From UBA6136 sp964386975 (GTDB taxonomy: Bacteria; Pseudomonadota; Gammaproteobacteria; Methylococcales; Methylococcaceae), in the NCBI GenBank assembly GCA_964386975.1, contig CAYLUS010000015.1, positions 1 through 43,869 on the forward strand: DNA of 43,869 nt, read 5' to 3'. The translations under genes and the position numbers were made by a program. The notes under the pieces are model-generated. The model saw only the letters and a program-made list of their open reading frames with translations, was not told where the DNA came from and did not search any database. This document shows positions 26,350 through 36,434 of the stretch, one piece after another (the first letter of the stretch is position 1; every line of letters starts with the position of its first letter).

Positions 26350-28247
26350 GTATCGAGGGCACCCAAGCGCAAAGACAGGACCCTCGATGCGGTACCCCTT
26401 TGGAAGGCGACCCGCTGGGGATGTTTCAGCCCCCCTCGCTGACCTGGTCACCGCTTGCAGCGTGGGGCGAAAGCGAATCGGATGCGCCTTTTCAGCCCGC
26501 GCCCGGCGCCCTTCTCCAACCCGCCGCCGCATGGCTTTCTGGCATGGCGTCCCCGGCTATCGCCCACCTTGAGCTGCCCTTACGCCTATTCAGGTTGTTC
26601 TGCGACCTTAATCTGAGACCGCAAGCCCCATCGGTCCCCGGCGCTCCTGTCCTGATGTCGCCTGGGGATCCTTTAGTGTCAGAAATCCATCTCAACCAGT
26701 GGATCGACCTCTTTCGTGCGCGCCCCGAGGCGTTTCTCCCTGAAGTGACCGGCTTTACCCTTGCCCACCTCAAGGGGCCCTGGTTTTGGGGCGAAAGTAC
26801 CCGGCGGACCCGCGAGGCAGAGGCCCTTTGGGCGCTGAGAGGGCCCCATGAACAGCAGGTGATCCAAGGGGCTCTTCTCTACCAGGCGGCTTATCGTGCA
26901 ATTGCCGCAGAGCGCAAGGCTCTTCAAGAGAGACCGCCGCCCCAGCTTCAAGACCGCATCATCGCCATCCTCAAGGACAAACTCCCGGGCGCCATCGGCC
27001 ATCATGGCCACCTATACGTCGACGGCCAGTCCCTGGATGAGTGGCTGCTGAAGGCAGAAACCCAGCCGGAGCGGCTGCTTGATGCGCTAAAGGCCTCGCC
27101 CTTTATCTCTTCCCAAGCACCGAAAAAGAGCCGACTGATTGCAGCAACCGACTTCGGCGGCCCGATGTTTGGCGTCTTTTCTAAAGAAGAGGTCCGCTGG
27201 CTTGAGCAATGGATTCAGGAGCCCGGTAAGGCTTGGGAACCATCACTTGTGTCAGCCCTGCCACAAACGACGGTGCCTCCCTTGATGGCGCCGCCGGCTG
27301 AGACTGAAAGTCCTCCATCCGCAGATAGAAAGACCCCGAGGGCACTGTACACGGCCCTTCTGAATGCAGAATCGACGCGGCCTCCTCCGCCGGCAGCGAG
27401 GGCCACCATCGAAACAATGCTCCGCAAAGCGCGCTGGCTTCAGGCCATGGGCCTTGGGCCTGCCCCACGGTCTTACTCAAGGCCCGCGCTGGACCAGCTC
27501 TTGGAGAGAGCCGAGGCCAAGACCACGAATCCCTCGCGCGATCGCAACCCGTCGGTGGATCGCCCCTTTTGCCGCTGGGTCATCCAGCAATTGGCGCCGG
27601 CCATCCTGGTTGATGGCGCCTGGCTTTCGGGGATCCCGGGGCTTCAGGGAGGCGTGGACTCCTGGGACCTGGAACTCATCCAGATACTGGTCGATGAACT
27701 CGGTGACGGTCGAGACGAGTGGCACCATGGCAATGTGTACCGCAGCCTCCTTCGAAAGGAGGGCATTGCTCTGCCTGATTTTCGAACGCCAGCGTTCTCT
27801 GAAAACCCAATGGTGCTGACCTCTGCCTTCACACTTCCTGTCCTGCTACTGGCTTTCGGGTTGGAGGCCAAGAACTACCGACCTGAAATTCTGGGGTTGA
27901 ATCTCGCCATTGAATTCAGCGGTTTGGGATCTTCCTACCAAAAAGCCATCCGGATCCTCGAGAAGAACCAGATGGATCCAACCATCCTGCGCCTGCATCT
28001 CAGCATCGATAACCGGGCCAGTGGTCATGCCGGCCGGGCCTGTCGTGCGCTCGTCCTGTTCCTCGACGAAGTCAAGCGCCTGGAAGGCGAGGCCGGATGT
28101 AACAGGGCATGGCAGCGGGTGCTCCACGGCTACCTGAGCCTTCAGGTCGCTACCTTGAATCTCTCCTTACAGATTCTCATGCGTTATGGCCTTTACCGGA
28201 TGGGATTTAAGCGCCTGGCCGGACAGCAAGTTCCGTGCAAAGCCTGA
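26346..28247 (+). CDS. Haem-oxygenase-like di-iron oxidase family protein ('iron-containing redox enzyme')
   Basis: 633 residues from the ATG that overlaps the upstream stop; in-frame starts further up lie inside the carbamoyltransferase gene. The last ~200 residues resemble the iron-containing redox enzyme (Haem_oxygenas_2) fold. Candidate metal ligands are E451 (VDELGDG), H460/H461 (EWHHGN), E523 (NLAIEFSGLGSSY) and H551, D555, H561 in HLSIDNRASGH. Relatives such as SznF, UndA and BesC use di-iron and O2 for N-oxygenation, decarboxylation or C-C cleavage. The spacing H-x3-D-x5-H differs from the H-x3-D-x2-H of the characterised enzymes. The first ~340 residues match nothing I recognise and include a Pro-rich linker (~340-365). 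The substrate is unknown; coupling to the carbamoyltransferase suggests a shared pathway. Confidence 0.75.
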   Translation: MSIEGTQAQRQDPRCGTPLEGDPLGMFQPPSLTWSPLAAWGESESDAPFQPAPGALLQPAAAWLSGMASPAIAHLELPLRLFRLFCDLNLRPQAPSVPGAPVLMSPGDPLVSEIHLNQWIDLFRARPEAFLPEVTGFTLAHLKGPWFWGESTRRTREAEALWALRGPHEQQVIQGALLYQAAYRAIAAERKALQERPPPQLQDRIIAILKDKLPGAIGHHGHLYVDGQSLDEWLLKAETQPERLLDALKASPFISSQAPKKSRLIAATDFGGPMFGVFSKEEVRWLEQWIQEPGKAWEPSLVSALPQTTVPPLMAPPAETESPPSADRKTPRALYTALLNAESTRPPPPAARATIETMLRKARWLQAMGLGPAPRSYSRPALDQLLERAEAKTTNPSRDRNPSVDRPFCRWVIQQLAPAILVDGAWLSGIPGLQGGVDSWDLELIQILVDELGDGRDEWHHGNVYRSLLRKEGIALPDFRTPAFSENPMVLTSAFTLPVLLLAFGLEAKNYRPEILGLNLAIEFSGLGSSYQKAIRILEKNQMDPTILRLHLSIDNRASGHAGRACRALVLFLDEVKRLEGEAGCNRAWQRVLHGYLSLQVATLNLSLQILMRYGLYRMGFKRLAGQQVPCKA

Positions 28248-28269
28248 AACCCTGCCGGGCCTTTGGGCC

Positions 28270-28300
28270 TTGAAGCAGACACCGGAAATCCGGATACAAT
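28270..28300 (+). promoter_or_regulatory. Possible zwf promoter
   Basis: TTGAAG (28270-28275) and TACAAT (28295-28300) are separated by 19 bases in the short gap after the oxidase gene. Transcription would begin close to 28307, which makes the ATG there leaderless and favours ATG 28352 as the zwf start. Confidence 0.25.
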
Positions 28301-28351
28301 CAGTGCATGATCCACATGGGGCGCGAAGCCCCGGCCTATGACCAGGATGCC

Positions 28352-29896
<1,545 letters not shown>

Positions 29897-29942
29897 TCAA
29901 ACCTCGCCAGACCGTCCACAACCGATTCATCAGGACCTGCAC

Positions 29943-31124
29943 ATGAGCCATCTACTCGATCAACTCCGCACGATGACCATCGTCGTTGCCGACACCGGCG
30001 ACTTCGAATCGATTCGCAAGTTCACGCCACGAGATGCGACCACCAATCCCTCGCTGATCGCGGCCGCCGCCATGATGCCGGAATACCAGGGTTTGGTCGA
30101 CGAAACCCTGACCTCGGCCCGCAAGAGCCTAGGCCCGGATGCAACCCGACCCGAGGTGGTTGCGCTCGCGTTTGACCGCCTGGCGGTTGCCTTTGGTCTT
30201 CGAATTCTGGAGATTGTGCCGGGTCGTGTTTCTACGGAAGTCGATGCCCGCCTGTCCTACGACACCGAAGCCACGGTCCAGAAAGGCCGGGAGATCATCA
30301 CCGCCTATCAGCAGGCCGGGATTGACCCCGCCCGCGTCCTCATCAAGATTGCTTCAACCTGGGAGGGCATCCGGGCCGCCGAGATCCTTGAAAAAGAGGG
30401 CATCCATTGCAACCTGACCCTCTTGTTCGGCCTTCACCAGGCGGTCGCCGCTGCTGAGGCCGGTGTCACCCTGATTTCACCCTTTGTCGGTCGCATCCTC
30501 GACTGGTATCGAAAAGACACCGGCAAGGACTACAGCCCGCAAGAAGACCCCGGCGTTCTCTCGGTGACCCGGATCTATGCCTACTTCAAAAAATACGGCT
30601 ACAAGACCGAGGTCATGGGGGCCAGTTTCCGAAATATTGGGGAAATCACCGAGCTTGCCGGCTGCGACCTGCTGACCATTTCACCCCCCCTTCTGAAGGA
30701 ACTCGAGACCACCGAGGCACCGTTGCCCCGAAAACTGGATCCTCAAAAGTCACTGAGTGCCGATATTGCGCGTCTGGAAATCGACGAGGCGTATTTTCGG
30801 GAAATGCACCAGGCGGACCGGATGGCCTCTGAAAAACTGGCCGAGGGCATTCAGGGGTTCACCAAGGCGCTGGAGAACACGGAGAGCCTGCTCTCACGCC
30901 GGCTGCGTCAACTGGAAGAGAGCCCGAGTCTCAGCCAGACATCCAAGGCCCTCTTTACAATCTACGATGGAAACGGCGACGGCAAGATCAGCCGCGAGGA
31001 ATGGCTGGGCGCCGATGGGGTATTTGATGCGCTTGACGCCGATCGCGACGGCATGATCACGCTGGATGAGCTCCGCGGCGGGCTAGGCGCCATTCTGGCG
31101 CTCGCAAATCTTCAGCCGAGCTGA
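29943..31124 (+). CDS. tal: Transaldolase with C-terminal EF-hand pair
   Basis: 393 residues. Residues 1-~320 are a TalB-class transaldolase, with DATTNPSLI near the start, the Schiff-base Lys135 in VLIKIASTWEGI, and the NLTLLFG and GASFRNIGEI signatures. The last ~55 residues add two EF-hand calcium-binding loops, DGNGDGKISREE (342-353) and DADRDGMITLDE (365-376), both with the expected acidic ligands. Transaldolase/EF-hand fusions are a known but uncommon architecture; calcium control is inference. It moves a dihydroxyacetone unit between sedoheptulose-7-phosphate and glyceraldehyde-3-phosphate. ATG 29943 has AGGA seven bases upstream; upstream in-frame starts lie within zwf. Its stop lies four bases from that of the convergent adaptor gene. 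Confidence 0.95.
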   Translation: MSHLLDQLRTMTIVVADTGDFESIRKFTPRDATTNPSLIAAAAMMPEYQGLVDETLTSARKSLGPDATRPEVVALAFDRLAVAFGLRILEIVPGRVSTEVDARLSYDTEATVQKGREIITAYQQAGIDPARVLIKIASTWEGIRAAEILEKEGIHCNLTLLFGLHQAVAAAEAGVTLISPFVGRILDWYRKDTGKDYSPQEDPGVLSVTRIYAYFKKYGYKTEVMGASFRNIGEITELAGCDLLTISPPLLKELETTEAPLPRKLDPQKSLSADIARLEIDEAYFREMHQADRMASEKLAEGIQGFTKALENTESLLSRRLRQLEESPSLSQTSKALFTIYDGNGDGKISREEWLGADGVFDALDADRDGMITLDELRGGLGAILALANLQPS

Positions 31125-31133
31125 GGTCTCAGC
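31120..31133. repeat. Small palindrome spanning two convergent stop codons
   Basis: GCTGAG-GT-CTCAGC is an inverted repeat that contains the TGA of the transaldolase gene and, on the other strand, the TGA of the convergent adaptor gene. The loop of two bases and the lack of a T-run make it a poor terminator. Confidence 0.3.
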
Positions 31134-32244
31134 GCATTTCCAGCATGTTGTGGAGGTAAAAGACGCCCTCCACCATGATCACCTCGCCGGGCGAGAGACC
31201 CTTGAGGACTACCCGGCGGCCTTCCACTTCATCACCCAACTGGACGTCCCGGCGAATGAAGTGGGTCGCATCCTGCTGCACGAAGACAGAGTCGCGGTCA
31301 AAGGCGCGAATGACGGCTTGTGCAGGAATGGTCATGCCCGCCTGATCGACACCCTGAACCAACATTTCCGCCAGCATTTGAGGCTTGATGTTGCGCTTGG
31401 GATTGTCGACGGCCATGCGCACCGTGACGGTTCGGGTCTCGGGGCTGATGGTATCGGATACAAAGATGATCTTGCCGGTGAAATGACGCTCAGGCAATGC
31501 GGGAATGGAGACCTCCACGTCATGCCCAACCTGAATCAGGTGCGCGGCGCGCTCGGGAATATCGGCCGAAACCCAGACCTGGCCAAGATCTGCAACGGTA
31601 AAGAGTTCATCAGAGATTTCCACGATCTGTCCCACGGAAATCCGCCGCTCGATGACCGTTCCATCGATCGAGGCAGTAATTGGGCTGGTGGAGTTGATAT
31701 GCCCGGTTCTACTAAGGGCATCAATCGCGTCCTCCCGCATTCCCATGACGCGCAACTGGTCGGCGAGGGCGCGTAATTCCACCTCCGCTTGAGTAAAGCC
31801 GACTTGACGTTCTTTGAGGCTGAGCTCGCTGATGATACCCTCCTTGAAGAGGTGCTCTGCCTTCTGCGCCGTAGATCTCAGAAGCCCTAGTTTGCTGGCC
31901 GACTTGACATAGGCCGCCTGAGCATTACCCAATTCAACACTGCTAAGCATTGCTAGAACGTCACCCTTTCGAACGGACTGACCGCTCCATGCCTTGATTT
32001 CAAGGACCCGGCCGCTGATGCTTGGCCCGATGCGGGCCACCCGCTGTTCATTGAGCACCACCTTGGCCGGAAACCGATGATCCTCCTGAAAAGATTGGCT
32101 GACCACCGTCTCGGTCGTGACCTTCGGCGCCAGTTCCTTTGGGAGCTCAATAACGGCTTTTTGATCGACCTCGTTGGCCAATGCGCCCGTCATCGGAAGC
32201 ACAATCAAAAGCAGCGCGAAAAGGTCGCATCGAGAGAAGATCAT
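31129..32244 (-). CDS. RND efflux periplasmic adaptor (CusB/CzcB-like)
   Basis: 371 residues with the chosen ATG, which gives a clear signal peptide (LFALLLIVLPMTGALA). The mature part shows the membrane-fusion-protein layout: a barrel-sandwich half (VARIGPSISGRVLEIKAWSGQSVRKGDVLAML), a helical hairpin (~130-190), the second lipoyl-like half (STSPITASIDGTVIERRISVGQIVEI), and beta-barrel and membrane-proximal domains. It links the inner-membrane pump encoded just upstream to an outer-membrane channel. No methionine- or histidine-rich N-terminal metal motif is evident, so metal specificity is open. Unlike czcCBA or cusCBA operons, the adaptor follows the pump gene, after a 165-base gap that may hold its own promoter. 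A longer start at 32340 is possible but would spoil the signal peptide. Confidence 0.9.
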   Translation of the reverse strand: MIFSRCDLFALLLIVLPMTGALANEVDQKAVIELPKELAPKVTTETVVSQSFQEDHRFPAKVVLNEQRVARIGPSISGRVLEIKAWSGQSVRKGDVLAMLSSVELGNAQAAYVKSASKLGLLRSTAQKAEHLFKEGIISELSLKERQVGFTQAEVELRALADQLRVMGMREDAIDALSRTGHINSTSPITASIDGTVIERRISVGQIVEISDELFTVADLGQVWVSADIPERAAHLIQVGHDVEVSIPALPERHFTGKIIFVSDTISPETRTVTVRMAVDNPKRNIKPQMLAEMLVQGVDQAGMTIPAQAVIRAFDRDSVFVQQDATHFIRRDVQLGDEVEGRRVVLKGLSPGEVIMVEGVFYLHNMLEMR

Positions 32245-32409
32245 GCGTTGGAAGGATTCTTTGATGTGTTGATGAGTGAGACCGAAAGCCCTGAGTCTTG
32301 ATGAGACCCGCATTCCAAGTCTTTGATTTTGATTGTACACGCTTGGGGACCCCGCCGAACCGCCGCTCTCGGGCCATCTATCAAGGGACTCAGCGGCAAA
32401 AGTCGCGGG
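32245..32409 (-). promoter_or_regulatory. Spacer between pump and adaptor genes with possible adaptor promoter
   Basis: This 165-base gap separates the RND pump stop from the adaptor start. On the minus strand TACAAT (32332-32337) is a plausible -10 box; 16 bases upstream is TTCGGC, a poor -35. The leader would be about 80 bases. No hairpin with a T-run is visible, so read-through from the pump gene is also possible. Confidence 0.25.
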
Positions 32410-35400
32410 CTAGTGATTAATTGGATCGTCAAACCAACGGTAGATTGCTGGAACCACCACCAGCGTTAACAGGGTGGATGTCACCAGACCCCCAATCACG
32501 ACGATCGCCAGTGGTCTTTGCACCTCAGAGCCTGGCCCCGTTGCAAACAGGAAGGGGATCAAGCTCAGCATGGCAATGCTCGCGGTCATAAGAACCGGCC
32601 GCAGCCGCTGCACACTGCCCTCTCTCACCGCTCGTTGGACGTCATGGTACTGATGGGTCAGTTCACGAATGTAGGACACGAGCACCACGCCGTTCAGGAC
32701 CGCAACGCCCCACAGCGTGATAAACCCGACCGAGGCAGGAACCGAAAGATACTCGCCTGAAATCAAAAGGCCAACAATCCCCCCAATGGACGAAAAAGGA
32801 AGCACGAGAATGATGAGGCTGGCGTAACGGATCGAATTGAAGAGCAGAAACAAAAGAAGATAAATGGCACCAATGGTGAGGGGAATGATCAAGCTCAAGC
32901 GCTTGGAGGCACGCTCAAGGTTCTCATACTGCCCCCCCCACTTGAGGCTATAGCCCGTCGGCAGTTGGACCTCGCGGGCCACTGTTTTCTGAATTTCATC
33001 GACAAATCCGCCCAGATCACGGCCCCGGACGTTGGCGCCAATCACCAGCCGCCGCCGACCCATTTCACGACTGATCTGGGCGGGTCCGTCCAGCACCTTG
33101 ATTTCTGCGAGGTCGTTCAGTTGAACCAACGCACCATTCTGTGACTTGATCAGAATCTGACGCACGGCATCGAGGCTGTCCCGAAACGATTCAGGGTAGC
33201 GGACCGTCACCGAAAAACGCCGCTGCCCCTCATAGACCTCGGAGGTGGCCCTGCCGCCAATCGCGGTTGAAATGACGTCATTGACATCGGACACGTTGAT
33301 GCCATAACGCGCGATGGCCTGACGATCAATATCGATGGTCAGGTATTGCTGGCCACTCACGCGCTCCACCCGGATATCGGCCGCTCCTGGCGTCTTGCGG
33401 ACGACTTCAACAATTTGATCGGCCACCTTCTTGAGAGTTGGAAGGTCATCGCCAAAGACCTTGACGGCGACATCGGAACGGACACCTGCCACCATCTCGG
33501 CGACTCTGGCCGCAATGGGCTGGCTCATGGCCACCTGAACACCGGGCACATCCGCCAACTTCTGGCGAATGGCCTCCGTCACTGTGTCTTGTGTCCAGCC
33601 CGCCGGCATGTCCTCAGGCGGCAATAAAGTTGCGATGGGACTGGACTCGCTTTCTGGCTGTGGATCCGTGGGGTTTTCGCTCCGTCCGAGCTGGGACACG
33701 ACCTTGCTGATGCCTGGCACCGACCGGACCCGGCGCATGGCCTCCATTTCCAGCTGGATGGATTCCTCCAGCGCCATGCTGGGCGCTCGAAGAATCCCCG
33801 GGACGATGCTGCCCTCTTTCATCTCCGGGACAAAGGCCGATCCAATCAAGGGGATCAGCAGGACCGAACCAATCAAAAGACTCACCGCAATCGCCAGCAC
33901 CTGCTTGGGATGATGCAGGGACACGTCAAGCACCCGGGTATAGACCGGCTGGATTTTGGCGATGATGCCGGCCTGATGATCCTTGCCGCCTTTCAGCAAG
34001 TAGGAGCACAGGACCGGTGTCAGTGACAAGGAGAAGACGAGGGAAATCAGAAGGGCGATGGCAATCGTGAAGGCCAGGGGTGAAAACAGCTTGCCCTCGA
34101 TCCCTTCGAGCGTCATCAGGGGAAGGAAGATGAGACTGATGATCCCGACGCCGAACACGACCGGCCGCGCCACTTCCCGCGTCGCCTTGAGCAGAATGCG
34201 ACCGCGCTTGAGTGAGTCCTTCGGGCCAACACCGCCGAGACGGGTGAAGGCATTCTCGACCACCACCACCGAACCATCAACCATCATGCCGATGGCGATC
34301 GCGAGCCCGCCGAGCGACATCAGGTTGGCACTGATGCCCAAAAATTCCATGACCATGAAGGTACACAAGGGGGTCAGCAGCAAGGTCGCTGTCACCACAA
34401 GGCTGGATCGAAAGTCCCCGAGAAAAATGAGGAGCACCAACAGAACCAGGAAGATGCCCTCAGCAAGGACCCGACTGACGGTCTTGATGGCGGAATCCAC
34501 CAGCACCGCCCGATCATAAAACGGCACAATCTGGAGGTTGTGGGGCAAAAGCCCCTGCTCATTAATCTCCCGGACCTTGGCCTTGATTTCGGCAACCACC
34601 CGACGGGCATTGCCCCCCCGGAACATCATCACTACGGCGCCCACGGATTCCGTGGTGCCATCGGTGATCAGGGCCCCGGACCGGACCGCCGAGCCGATCC
34701 GGACTTTAGCCACATCATGGACGTGAATTGGAACCCCCTCGAATTCCCGAAGAACGATGTCCTCGATATCCTCGACCGATTCGATCAGGCCGACGCCACG
34801 GATCAGATACTGCTCGTCGTAATGGGGCAGCTTGCCCCCGCCACTATTGGCATTATTGAGGGCCACCGCCGTGTAGACATCCCGAAGCGTCAATTGGTAG
34901 TGGCGCAGCCGATCGGGGTCCGGCTCCACTTGGTACTGGCGCTCCAAACCCCCCATGGAGTTGATTTCAGCAACGCCAGGAATACTCCTTAGCATCGGAC
35001 GCACCACCCAGTCCTGAATCGTGCGCCGTTCCATGAGTGCCGCACGCGAGAGGGGTCTGCCTTCCTCACCCTTGGCCTCCAGCGTGTATTGATAAACCTC
35101 CCCCAATCCCGAGGACACCGGCCCCAAAACCGGGGTGACGCCCTCGGGCATCCGCGATCCAATCTCGATCAGCCGTTCCAGCACCATCTGCCGGGCAAAA
35201 TAAATGTCGGTCTTGTCGGTAAAGACCAACACGATCTGCGAGAGCGAATTGCGATTCACCGAGCGCATTTCAATCAAGCCCGGGAGACCGGTCATGGCCA
35301 CTTCAAGAGGGGCCGTAATGAAACGCTCCACCTCTTCAGGCGATTGCCCTGGCGCCTCGGCCGCAACCTGGACCTGCACATTGGTGACATCGGGGAACGC

Positions 35401-35511
35401 ATCCACCGAGAGATGGTTAAGCTGCTGGAGCCCAAAAGCCCCCATACCCAGCGAGAGAGCCAACACAACGATGCGTTGATTCAGGGCAAAACGAATCAGA
35501 GACTCAAACAT
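32410..35511 (-). CDS. Heavy-metal RND efflux pump (CusA/CzcA family)
   Basis: 1033 residues, the standard size for the heavy-metal RND subfamily. The N-terminus (MFESLIRFALNQRIVVLALSL), the DAFPDVTNVQVQV segment and the TM4 motif MMVDGSVVVVENAF are diagnostic; the Asp in this helix carries protons. The pore-domain stretch GILRAPSMALEESIQLEMEAM and SQLGRSENPTDPQP resemble CzcA more than the copper/silver pump CusA, so the cation (Co/Zn/Cd/Ni or Cu/Ag) is not settled. ATG 35511 has GGAG about eight bases upstream; an upstream ATG at 35622 would add 37 residues lacking family character. No outer-membrane factor gene is in the window. A copper role would fit the nearby multicopper-enzyme-like gene, but that is inference. 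Confidence 0.94.
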   Translation of the reverse strand: MFESLIRFALNQRIVVLALSLGMGAFGLQQLNHLSVDAFPDVTNVQVQVAAEAPGQSPEEVERFITAPLEVAMTGLPGLIEMRSVNRNSLSQIVLVFTDKTDIYFARQMVLERLIEIGSRMPEGVTPVLGPVSSGLGEVYQYTLEAKGEEGRPLSRAALMERRTIQDWVVRPMLRSIPGVAEINSMGGLERQYQVEPDPDRLRHYQLTLRDVYTAVALNNANSGGGKLPHYDEQYLIRGVGLIESVEDIEDIVLREFEGVPIHVHDVAKVRIGSAVRSGALITDGTTESVGAVVMMFRGGNARRVVAEIKAKVREINEQGLLPHNLQIVPFYDRAVLVDSAIKTVSRVLAEGIFLVLLVLLIFLGDFRSSLVVTATLLLTPLCTFMVMEFLGISANLMSLGGLAIAIGMMVDGSVVVVENAFTRLGGVGPKDSLKRGRILLKATREVARPVVFGVGIISLIFLPLMTLEGIEGKLFSPLAFTIAIALLISLVFSLSLTPVLCSYLLKGGKDHQAGIIAKIQPVYTRVLDVSLHHPKQVLAIAVSLLIGSVLLIPLIGSAFVPEMKEGSIVPGILRAPSMALEESIQLEMEAMRRVRSVPGISKVVSQLGRSENPTDPQPESESSPIATLLPPEDMPAGWTQDTVTEAIRQKLADVPGVQVAMSQPIAARVAEMVAGVRSDVAVKVFGDDLPTLKKVADQIVEVVRKTPGAADIRVERVSGQQYLTIDIDRQAIARYGINVSDVNDVISTAIGGRATSEVYEGQRRFSVTVRYPESFRDSLDAVRQILIKSQNGALVQLNDLAEIKVLDGPAQISREMGRRRLVIGANVRGRDLGGFVDEIQKTVAREVQLPTGYSLKWGGQYENLERASKRLSLIIPLTIGAIYLLLFLLFNSIRYASLIILVLPFSSIGGIVGLLISGEYLSVPASVGFITLWGVAVLNGVVLVSYIRELTHQYHDVQRAVREGSVQRLRPVLMTASIAMLSLIPFLFATGPGSEVQRPLAIVVIGGLVTSTLLTLVVVPAIYRWFDDPINH

Positions 35512-35614
35512 CCAGTCACTCCAGGGCACCATCATCCGATGGCAAGACTTCCGGCCGCACTCAGGGCCCGGCGATGAGCGCCCAGAGGGGACTCCCACGA
35601 CAACCTCTGTCGAA

Positions 35615-35641
35615 CTACCCACTTCTGAGGAAAACGGGTAG
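35615..35641. repeat. CTACCC/GGGTAG inverted repeat in the pump/methyltransferase intergenic region
   Basis: CTACCC (35615-35620) and GGGTAG (35636-35641) are separated by 15 bases in the 172-base divergent region between the metal pump and methyltransferase genes. It is a candidate regulator-binding site. I see no convincing -35/-10 pair in this region on either strand. Confidence 0.25.
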
Positions 35642-35683
35642 TCTCCGCCTGAGGATCCCTCCTCTTAGGACCTAGGGCCGGTG

Positions 35684-36418
35684 ATGCAGCACGACCAGTA
35701 TAAGCATATCAGTCATTCCTACCGGGCCTTTCGCGATGATCCGGTCACCCGTTTTCTCGAGCTACCCAGCGTCCTTGATGCCATCGGACCGCTTCAGGGG
35801 CGACGGCTTCTTGACCTTGCCTGTGGCTCGGGGTTCTACACCCGGATTCTTCGGCAGGCCGGCGCGGTGGCGGCAACGGGGATTGATCTGTCACCCGAGA
35901 TGATTGCGCTCGCACAAGACGAGGAAGCCCAAAATCCCTTGGGGATCGATTACCGGGTGGGTGATGCGGCGATGGTCCAGACCTTTGGGGAATACGACCT
36001 GGTCACGGCCATATTCCTTCTCAACTATGCCCGTGATGTGGCCACGCTGAGGGCCATGGCGGCGACCCTTGCTCGACAACTTTGCGCGGGCGGTACTCTG
36101 GTCACGGTATTACCCAACCCCCAGTTCCGAAATGGACTGGGCGATACCACCGCCTATGGCTTTAGCTTGATCGAGACTGCGAGGAAAGATGGGGCGATCC
36201 ACGTCAAGATGACGTTTCACCGTCCCTCGCCATTCTCCATTGAGTTTACCCAGTGGTCGCATGGCGCCATTGAAAGCGCTCTTGCGGCTGAAGGGTTTAA
36301 GGAGATTGCCTGGCTACCCTTCAAACTTGCCCCCGAAGGCAAAGAGCAATTCGGGCAGGCATTCTGGAACCCGCTGCTGCAAAACCCCAAGAGCCTGGTT
36401 TTGAGAGCGCTCAAGTAA
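35684..36418 (+). CDS. Class I SAM-dependent methyltransferase
   Basis: 244 residues from ATG 35684 (AGGG six bases upstream); GTG 35681 directly before it is the alternative. The SAM-binding motif I is LLDLACGSGFYTRIL (~45-59), followed by an acidic strand end in ATGIDLSPEMIALA and motif II/III in YDLVTAIFLLNYA and GGTLVTVLPNP. This is the Methyltransf_11/25 type, typically acting on small molecules. There is no membrane or signal segment. Its substrate cannot be read from the sequence, and its neighbours (metal efflux pump on the other strand, convergent porin 16 bases away) do not define it. Confidence 0.85.
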   Translation: MQHDQYKHISHSYRAFRDDPVTRFLELPSVLDAIGPLQGRRLLDLACGSGFYTRILRQAGAVAATGIDLSPEMIALAQDEEAQNPLGIDYRVGDAAMVQTFGEYDLVTAIFLLNYARDVATLRAMAATLARQLCAGGTLVTVLPNPQFRNGLGDTTAYGFSLIETARKDGAIHVKMTFHRPSPFSIEFTQWSHGAIESALAAEGFKEIAWLPFKLAPEGKEQFGQAFWNPLLQNPKSLVLRALK

Positions 36419-36434
36419 CTGTGGGCGGACGGCG

